From NCBI GenBank assembly GCA_022571615.1, contig JACZXM010000136.1:1-7369 (forward strand): DNA of 7,369 bases. Reading direction: 5' to 3'. The DNA comes from Acidobacteriota bacterium (GTDB lineage Bacteria; Acidobacteriota; UBA890; WLXD01). Of this stretch, positions 1-4,445 are shown one piece after another. The stretch's first letter is position 1. The number at the start of each line of letters is the position of its first letter. The notes under the pieces are model-generated. The model was given only the letters and a program-made list of their open reading frames with translations, had not been told where the DNA came from and searched no databases. The position numbers were made by a program, and so were the translations under genes.

Positions 1-1206
1 GAGCAACAGCATCTCCACCAACGACCAGCTCGAGACCACGGCGAAGTAGTAGGCAACGGCACTGATGAGCACGATCAGAATCCGGATCAGCCGGATCTGT
101 TGTGAATCGGTGAGCCCGCTGGGCTTGCGCGCGCAGATCAGGTCGCGCACCAGCACCGAACCGGCGGCGTGCAGCAGCGCATCGCCGGTGGACATGGACG
201 CGGCCAGCGCACCGGCGCAGAACAGCCCCACCACGAACGCTGGCAGCTGCATCGACATCAGGATCGTCGGCAGGATCTGGTCGGCCGGCGTGACCCCGGG
301 GTAGCGCAGGATGCCGGCGAACCCGATGAACAGGATTGGAATCAGGAAGATCTGGAAGGTCGGGTAGAACACCACCGTGCGCTTGAGAATGCGCTCGCTA
401 CGCGCCGTGTAGATCTTCATGAAGTAGTGCGGCCAGAGGCTGAAGCCGATTGCCGAAATCGCAATCGCGCTGGAGTAACCGCCCCAGCTCCAAGGCGAGC
501 CGGAGGCATCCAGGCCCGGCGCCGCGAGCATCTCGGGCACCGCCGCCGCCAGCTCTTCGAACATCGCCCCGACGCCGCCGTAGAGTCGATACGGCAGGTA
601 CAGGCCAAGTCCCCACGCCAGCACCATCATGAAGACGCCCTGAAAGGTGTTGGTCCAGCCGACACCCATGACACCGCTAGCATAGACATAGATGAGCACG
701 ACGCCGTAGGCGATCGCCGCCCCCAGCCAATGCGGTATGCGGCCCTCGGTCACCACGTTGAACACGTACCCTGCGCCCTGCATCTGCAGCGTCAGGTAGG
801 GCAGGAACGCCAGCAGGCTGATGATCGCAAGCACCCGCGAGAGCCAGGGGCTCTGAAACCGATGCGCGAACAACTCGGCCTGGGTCAGGTAGCCGAAGCG
901 GCGCCCCAGCCGCGCCACTCGGGGACCGAAGAAGTACCAGGGAATCAGCCCGATGGTGCCGTACGAGAGGATGTAGAAGGCGGCCGCTCCCCGCGAGTAT
1001 GCCCACCCGGGTCCGCCCAGGAACGCGAAGGCGCTGAAGATCGATGCCCCCATGATGAAGTACATCACCACGAACCCGAGGGTTCGATCGCCGGCGACGA
1101 AGCCCTCGGTGGTCTTCGAGGCCCGTCGCCCCGACAGCAGCCCGACGGCCAGCGACAGGCCCAGATACCCGAGCGTCACCGCGAAGACGATGACCCAGTT
1201 CTCCAT
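1..1206 (-). CDS. Sodium:solute symporter (SSS family), C-terminus cut by window edge
   Basis: This inner-membrane transporter probably couples Na+ entry to uptake of a small organic solute. The reverse strand is open for 402 codons from ATG 1206-1204 to the left edge, so the 3' end is missing. The protein is a series of hydrophobic helices: about residues 3-24, 46-65, 74-92, 124-145, 161-180, 187-207, 243-262, 278-299, 320-338 and 373-392. SSS hallmarks are the GGPGWAY stretch after helix 2 (64-70), GYLTQAELFAHRF (105-117), and ASMSTGDALLHAAGS (336-350), whose Ser/Thr residues match the sodium-site helix of the vSGLT/PanF fold. Family members usually have 450-550 residues, so about 50-150 are lost. 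The start overlaps the stop of the small membrane-protein gene by one base (TGATG), and no strong ribosome site precedes it, so translational coupling is likely. The substrate cannot be read from sequence. Proximity to dgcN-dgcA makes D-glutamate or a related compound a reasonable but unproven guess; pantothenate- or acetate-type substrates are alternatives. Confidence 0.9.
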   Translation of the reverse strand, partial: MENWVIVFAVTLGYLGLSLAVGLLSGRRASKTTEGFVAGDRTLGFVVMYFIMGASIFSAFAFLGGPGWAYSRGAAAFYILSYGTIGLIPWYFFGPRVARLGRRFGYLTQAELFAHRFQSPWLSRVLAIISLLAFLPYLTLQMQGAGYVFNVVTEGRIPHWLGAAIAYGVVLIYVYASGVMGVGWTNTFQGVFMMVLAWGLGLYLPYRLYGGVGAMFEELAAAVPEMLAAPGLDASGSPWSWGGYSSAIAISAIGFSLWPHYFMKIYTARSERILKRTVVFYPTFQIFLIPILFIGFAGILRYPGVTPADQILPTILMSMQLPAFVVGLFCAGALAASMSTGDALLHAAGSVLVRDLICARKPSGLTDSQQIRLIRILIVLISAVAYYFAVVSSWSLVEMLLL

Positions 1207-1487
1207 CAGGCCGCGTCACCGCTTTCATCCGGCTCGTCGAACACGCCCTGCCACTCTTCCCACAGGTACAACGCCAGGGCCACGACGAACGACACCACCA
1301 CGAGCACGGCCAGGTAGAACAACCCGAACGGCATGCCAAGAACAAGCGGCCGCACGCGGCTGAACAGCGCGTACACGGGCCAGGTCATCGCCGCCGCCAC
1401 AGCGATGAAATACAGCGTCGCTGTCCCGTACACCCACCGCTGCGAAGCCGTCATCTCACGGGAGAAGAATCGCAGACCGAGCTTCAT
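1206..1487 (-). CDS. Small two-helix membrane protein, DUF3311-like partner of the symporter
   Basis: A 93-residue protein with two hydrophobic segments (about 19-41 and 50-75), a basic N-terminus and an acidic C-terminal tail (residues 77-91, rich in Glu and Asp). The pattern around WPVYALFSRVRPLVLGMPF (36-54), an aromatic helix followed by a basic Arg-Val-Arg-Pro-Leu loop and a Gly-x-Pro-Phe turn, resembles DUF3311-type proteins encoded directly before sodium:solute symporters. The same arrangement is known for DUF485 with ActP and for YhdT with PanF. ATG 1487 was chosen over a longer reading that begins near 1574. It has a clear AGGAG five bases upstream, and the extra 29 residues of the longer form are Arg/Pro-rich and unlike the family. 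The stop shares one base with the symporter start, so the two form an operon. The role is probably assembly or function of the symporter, but it is not experimentally defined for this family as far as I know. Confidence 0.8.
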   Translation of the reverse strand: MKLGLRFFSREMTASQRWVYGTATLYFIAVAAAMTWPVYALFSRVRPLVLGMPFGLFYLAVLVVVSFVVALALYLWEEWQGVFDEPDESGDAA

Positions 1488-1492
1488 TCGAA

Positions 1493-1497
1493 CTCCT
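1493..1497 (-). promoter_or_regulatory. Shine-Dalgarno site for the small membrane protein
   Basis: The reverse strand reads AGGAG with five bases before ATG 1487. This decides the start in favour of the 93-residue form. It lies four bases downstream of the 1502-1518 hairpin. Confidence 0.75.
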
Positions 1498-1501
1498 GAC
1501 T

Positions 1502-1518
1502 CAGGCCCCCTGGGCCTG
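1502..1518 (-). promoter_or_regulatory. GC-rich 7-bp hairpin just upstream of the symporter-operon ribosome site
   Basis: CAGGCCC and GGGCCTG form a perfect 7-bp inverted repeat around a 3-base loop. In the mRNA of the membrane-protein/symporter unit this stem would end four bases before the AGGAG site. It has no following run of T on either strand, so it is not a normal intrinsic terminator for arfB. It could be a protein-binding dyad, a leader hairpin affecting ribosome access, or chance in GC-rich DNA. The rest of the 1488-1625 spacer shows no convincing promoter. Confidence 0.4.
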
Positions 1519-1625
1519 CCAAGCCTAGTCGCTGGCCTCGAACGCCGCCAGAACACGACCGGAGCGTACCGCACAGCAGTTCCAGCACTTGCGGTTGCAG
1601 CCCTGTGCCGCCCGCGGACACTGGC

Positions 1626-2051
1626 TCATTCGTCGATCGATCGTACTCGTGCCCGCCGCCGCTTCGCCTCGGCACGGCGCTTCTTGTCCGTCAGCCGGCG
1701 CTCGCGAGCCCCCCGAGTGGGTCGCGTCGGCCTACGGCTGCGCGGGCGCTGCAGCGCCAGCCGCAGCAAGTCCGCAAAGCGCTCGGTCAGCTCCGCCTTG
1801 TTGGCCGCCTGTGACCGCGTCGAATGTGACGACAGCTGCAGGATCCCGTGCTTGGAGATCCGGCTCGCGAGCTTCTGCTCGATCCGTGACCGATCCGCCG
1901 CGGCCAGGCTCGGCGAACTGCGCACGTCGAAACGCAGCGTCACGCGGCTGGCCACCTTGTTGACGTGTTGGCCACCGGGTCCACCGCCGCGCGAGGCCGT
2001 GAACCGAAGCTCCTCGTCAGGAATCGAGAGTCGGTCGTTGACGTGAATCAT
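1626..2051 (-). CDS. arfB: Alternative ribosome-rescue factor ArfB (YaeJ), peptidyl-tRNA hydrolase
   Basis: A 141-residue cytoplasmic protein that frees ribosomes stalled at the 3' end of mRNA without a stop codon by hydrolysing peptidyl-tRNA in the P site. The N-terminal domain is a class I release-factor catalytic domain: RGGGPGGQHVNK (21-32) carries the invariant Gly-Gly-Gln (26-28), with SRVTLRFDV (35-43) and HSTRSQAANK (76-85) as the usual supporting motifs. There is no stop-codon-recognition domain, as expected for ArfB rather than PrfA or PrfB. The C-terminal tail from about 103 is strongly basic and contains RRPTRPTRGARERRL (106-120), closely like the E. coli tail that enters the empty mRNA channel. 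Length is almost the same as E. coli ArfB (140). The start MIHVNDRLSIPDEEL aligns with the family N-terminus. The upstream GGGGA sits only a few bases from the ATG, so initiation may be weak. It is divergent from dgcN and 138 bp before the symporter unit; a functional link to either is not evident. Confidence 0.95.
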   Translation of the reverse strand: MIHVNDRLSIPDEELRFTASRGGGPGGQHVNKVASRVTLRFDVRSSPSLAAADRSRIEQKLASRISKHGILQLSSHSTRSQAANKAELTERFADLLRLALQRPRSRRPTRPTRGARERRLTDKKRRAEAKRRRARVRSIDE

Positions 2052-2127
2052 TCCCCGAGAGTACCGTGCGGGATCGAATCGCCACAGTGGTAGGAGACCG
2101 TGGTGGAAGTGTGATGGGTGTCATCCG
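2052..2127. promoter_or_regulatory. Divergent intergenic region between arfB and dgcN
   Basis: These 76 bp must hold the promoters of both arfB (leftward) and dgcN (rightward). I see no good sigma-70 hexamers on either strand. A short dyad CCACAGTGG lies at 2082-2090, and the larger palindrome at 2119-2133 begins here. An AGGAG at 2092-2096 is too far from the dgcN start to serve it. Confidence 0.5.
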
Positions 2128-2133
2128 ATGACA
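2119..2133. promoter_or_regulatory. 15-bp palindrome across the dgcN start codon
   Basis: TGTCATC-C-GATGACA is a perfect 7+7 inverted repeat around a single central C. It overlaps the dgcN ATG (2128-2130). As DNA it has the size and symmetry of an operator half-site pair for a dimeric repressor. As RNA the inner bases must open, giving a 5-bp stem (TGTCA/TGACA) with the start codon partly in the loop. No regulator gene lies in the window, so the binding protein is unknown. Confidence 0.45.
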
Positions 2134-3216
2134 GGCCGAGGCGACCAGTTCCCCGACGGCGTTGCCATCGTTTACTGCGAGGGAGCATTCGACAGCTCCT
2201 ATGGCAAGACCGCCCACGGGCTGGTGCGATTCACGCGCCGGTACGAGGTTGCCGCGGTGATTGACTCGCACCTGGCGGGCCGCGACGCGGCCGAGTTGCT
2301 CGACGGCACCGCCAAGGGGATCCCGCTGGTTGCAGGACTGGCGGCCGCGATCGCTGCCACCGATGCCCAGGGCCGGCGACCGACGCATTTTGTCATCGGT
2401 TTGGCCCCGGATGGAGGCGTACTCGGTGCCTCCACGAGAGCCGCGGTAATGGAGGCGATCGACGCTGGTTTGAGCGTGGATTCTGGCCTCCACGAGTTCT
2501 TCTCCGATGACGAGGAGATCCGGGCGCTCGCCTGTGCCAAGGGCGTCACCCTGCGCGATGTGCGGAAGCCACCGCCGCGCTCGCGGCTGCATTTCTTCTG
2601 CGGCAAGATCCGGCAAGTCGACTCCACCGTGGTGGCGATGCTGGGAACCGACTCGGCGATCGGCAAGCGCACCACCGCCTGGCTCCTCGTCCAGGCGCTC
2701 GAGCGCGCCGGTATCGGCGCCGAGATGGTGGGTACCGGTCAGACAGCGTGGATGCAGGGGGTGCGCTACGGCATGCTGCTGGACTCGGTGGTCAACGACT
2801 TCGTGGCCGGCGAGATCGAGCACGCCGTCTGGTCGGCCTGGAGCCAGCAGCGTCCGCGTGTGATCGTCGTCGAGGGCCAGGGCAGCCTCATGCACCCGGC
2901 CTACCCGGGTGGTTTCGAGATCCTGGGCGCGGCCCGACCCGATGCGGTGATCCTCCAGCACGCTCCAGGGCGGCGGGAGTACGACGGCTTCGAGGGCTTT
3001 CCACTCCACCCCATCGAGCGACAAATCCAGGCCATCGAGCTGGTCTCAGGCCGCCCTGTCATCGCGGTGACCCTCAACCACGAGGGACTGGATGCGACCG
3101 GGATGGAGGTCGCACGTGCGCAGATCGCCGCCACCACGGGTCTGGTGGTCGTCGATCCGCTGCGAGATGGCGCCGAGGGGCTGATCGCCGCGTTGCGCCC
3201 GTTCCTTCGGACATGA
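2128..3216 (+). CDS. dgcN: DUF1611 protein, DgcN-type D-glutamate N-acetyltransferase
   Basis: A 362-residue cytoplasmic DUF1611 protein. Characterised DgcN proteins acetylate D-glutamate to N-acetyl-D-glutamate, the first step of the DgcN-DgcA route. The N-terminal part (about 10-150) is an alpha/beta domain with GKTAHGLVRF (26-35), GLAPDGG (91-97) and IDAGLSVDSGLHEFF (111-125), matching the family's Gly-Leu-Asp-Val-Ala-Ser-Gly-Leu-His block. The C-terminal part has a P-loop, GTDSAIGKRT (173-182), then MVGTGQTAWM (200-209), VVNDFVAGEIE (221-231) and VVEGQGSLMHPAY (247-259). All of these are strongly conserved in DUF1611. Family proteins are often about 330-350 residues, so this is full length. 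ATG 2128 is used because no upstream in-frame start fits; its ribosome site is weak and a palindrome covers the codon. The stop overlaps dgcA by four bases (ATGA). That pairing supports the D-glutamate assignment, but the substrate is inferred from the family and neighbour rather than from visible specificity residues. Confidence 0.87.
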   Translation: MTGRGDQFPDGVAIVYCEGAFDSSYGKTAHGLVRFTRRYEVAAVIDSHLAGRDAAELLDGTAKGIPLVAGLAAAIAATDAQGRRPTHFVIGLAPDGGVLGASTRAAVMEAIDAGLSVDSGLHEFFSDDEEIRALACAKGVTLRDVRKPPPRSRLHFFCGKIRQVDSTVVAMLGTDSAIGKRTTAWLLVQALERAGIGAEMVGTGQTAWMQGVRYGMLLDSVVNDFVAGEIEHAVWSAWSQQRPRVIVVEGQGSLMHPAYPGGFEILGAARPDAVILQHAPGRREYDGFEGFPLHPIERQIQAIELVSGRPVIAVTLNHEGLDATGMEVARAQIAATTGLVVVDPLRDGAEGLIAALRPFLRT

Positions 3217-4310
3217 GGATCATCGAGGCCACCACCTGGCGGGTCGAGTTCTTGCTCCGCGAGCCCTACACCATTGCCTACCAGAGCTACGACCGAGCCA
3301 CCAACTACTTCCTGCGCCTGGTGACAGACGAAGGGCTGGTGGGCAACGGCTGCGCCGCCCCGGCCCCGGAGGTTACCGGCGAACAGCACGCGGATACCGA
3401 GCGTGCTCTCGGCGACGCCGCGGCTCGGCTGCACGGGGCCGAGATTATGCTCGCCGGCTCCGTGGATAAGTGTCTGGCGGAGCTGCTTCACGGCTGTCCC
3501 GCGGCAGCGGCGGCCCTCGACATGGCGCGCTACGACCTGCTCGCCCAAAAGGCAAACCTGCCGCTGTATCAGTTTCTCGGAGCCCACCGTGAAGAGGTCA
3601 TGACCTCGGTGACGATCGGGATCTGCGGACTGCAGGAAACGCGCCACCGGGCCCAGGATCTCATCCGGCAGGGCTTCCGCGCCCTCAAGATCAAGGGCGG
3701 CGTGGACGTCGAGGCGGACATCGAGCGCCTCCAGGCTCTGCGCTCCGACCTCGGCGCGGCGATCGTTCTGCGGTTTGACGCCAACCAGGGGTACACGGTG
3801 GAGGCGACGATGCGGTGGCTGTCGGCCATCAGCGACTGTGGCATCGAGATGCTCGAACAGCCGACCCCAGCGGGCGACACCTCCGCGCTCCACGCCCTGC
3901 GGGCAGCGATCGACACGCTGCCGCCATCCTCTAGCCGCCTTGGCGTACCCGCGCTTATGGCCGACGAGAGCCTGCTCGGTGTCCGCGATGCGGTCGACCT
4001 CGCCGCCAGGGGCGATTTCAACGCCTACAACATCAAGTTGATGAAAGCCGGCGGCATCGATCCGGCGCGCGCGATTGCCGCCATTGCGCATGCTCACGGG
4101 ATCCCCGCGATGGTCAGCTGTATGGACGAGGCGGCCCTGGGAATCGCCGCCGGCCTGCACTTCGCCCTCTCCTCGCGCGCTGTCACCTGGGTCGATCTGG
4201 ACGGGCATCTCGACCTGATCGACGACCCGACTGCCGGTGCCGTGCTCTTGCGCGACGGCAACCTGTCGCCCAACGGCAAGCCCGGCCTGGGGGTCGAGCT
4301 GACGGCCTGA
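3213..4310 (+). CDS. dgcA: Enolase-superfamily racemase, DgcA-type N-acetyl-D-glutamate racemase
   Basis: A 365-residue member of the muconate-lactonising/dipeptide-epimerase branch of the enolase superfamily. DgcA converts N-acetyl-D-glutamate to N-acetyl-L-glutamate through a Mg2+-stabilised enolate. The capping domain (about 1-125) ends in ALDMARYDLLAQKANLPLYQFLG (101-123), the usual barrel-entry signature. Catalytic groups in order are Lys159/Lys161 in ALKIKGG (157-163), metal ligand Asp189 in RFDANQGY (187-194), Glu215 in LEQP, Asp251-Glu252 in ADESL, and a second general-base Lys in IKLMKAGG (274-281, Lys275 or Lys278). A lysine on each face of the substrate is what 1,1-proton-transfer racemases and epimerases need. 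DLDGH (328-332) matches the Asp-x-Asp that binds the substrate amine in L-Ala-D/L-Glu epimerases, so dipeptide epimerase is the main alternative. ATG 3213 was chosen because it overlaps the dgcN stop and begins the typical MRIIEATTWRVEF strand. A longer in-frame reading from 2748 runs through dgcN and is spurious. Confidence 0.87.
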   Translation: MRIIEATTWRVEFLLREPYTIAYQSYDRATNYFLRLVTDEGLVGNGCAAPAPEVTGEQHADTERALGDAAARLHGAEIMLAGSVDKCLAELLHGCPAAAAALDMARYDLLAQKANLPLYQFLGAHREEVMTSVTIGICGLQETRHRAQDLIRQGFRALKIKGGVDVEADIERLQALRSDLGAAIVLRFDANQGYTVEATMRWLSAISDCGIEMLEQPTPAGDTSALHALRAAIDTLPPSSSRLGVPALMADESLLGVRDAVDLAARGDFNAYNIKLMKAGGIDPARAIAAIAHAHGIPAMVSCMDEAALGIAAGLHFALSSRAVTWVDLDGHLDLIDDPTAGAVLLRDGNLSPNGKPGLGVELTA

Positions 4311-4412
4311 TGCGGAATCCTCTCTTGTCAATAGTGACTAATACTAACTGTTACTGATTAATCTTTTCTTCTTCTAACTATTCCTGCCTTCGAATATACT
4401 TCTTACAGGAGT
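4311..4412. other. AT-rich spacer between dgcA and the kinase gene
   Basis: This spacer contrasts sharply with its neighbours: 4321-4380 has 17 G+C in 60 bases. It holds an imperfect AT-rich dyad (AATAGTGA near 4330-4337 against TTACTGATT at 4351-4359, with a bulge and one G-T pair), then a pyrimidine run (4362-4373). The dyad plus T-rich run could be a weak terminator for dgcNA, but the stem is poor. No ORF of interest is present. Confidence 0.5.
4395..4400 (+). promoter_or_regulatory. Candidate -10 element (TATACT) for the kinase gene
   Basis: TATACT matches the sigma-70 -10 consensus at five of six positions and lies in the only AT-rich stretch before the kinase. The expected -35 position (about 4372-4377, TTCTAA) matches poorly, so the promoter would be weak or activator-dependent. 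Transcription would start near 4407, giving a leader of about 40 bases to ATG 4446. Confidence 0.35.
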
Positions 4413-4434
4413 TTGGCAGGATTCGATTTCTGGC

Positions 4435-4439
4435 GGGGA
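4435..4439 (+). promoter_or_regulatory. Ribosome binding site deciding the kinase start
   Basis: GGGGA lies six bases before ATG 4446, a normal spacing. The competing TTG at 4413 has AGGAG (4407-4411) only one base upstream, too close for normal initiation. This favours the 645-residue form, but the alternative cannot be fully excluded. Confidence 0.5.
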
Positions 4440-4445
4440 AACGCG

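Noticed and set aside
169..1317. A 382-codon plus-strand open frame across the symporter region
   Set aside because: It is Arg/Pro/His-rich with no domain pattern, antisense to a clearly membrane-spanning SSS protein. Long antisense frames are expected in GC-rich coding DNA.
1560..1590. A possible sigma-54 promoter before the symporter unit
   Set aside because: The GG and GC dinucleotides on the reverse strand are nine rather than ten bases apart and the flanking consensus is weak.
2017..3024. A 335-codon minus-strand open frame over dgcN
   Set aside because: Antisense shadow of a conserved DUF1611 gene; composition-driven, with no recognisable motif.
2748..3212. An upstream extension of the dgcA frame to a possible 520-residue protein
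   Set aside because: The extra 155 residues overlap dgcN in another frame and have no domain. ATG 3213, overlapping the dgcN stop, gives the normal family length.
2901..4331. A 476-codon minus-strand open frame over dgcA
   Set aside because: Antisense shadow; the plus strand has the complete catalytic set of an enolase-superfamily enzyme.
4340..4411. Resemblance to a eukaryotic intron 3' end (TACTAAC, pyrimidine tract, ACAG)
   Set aside because: The spacer lies between intact bacterial genes and has no 5' splice partner within a coding frame. The match is chance in an AT- and pyrimidine-rich stretch.
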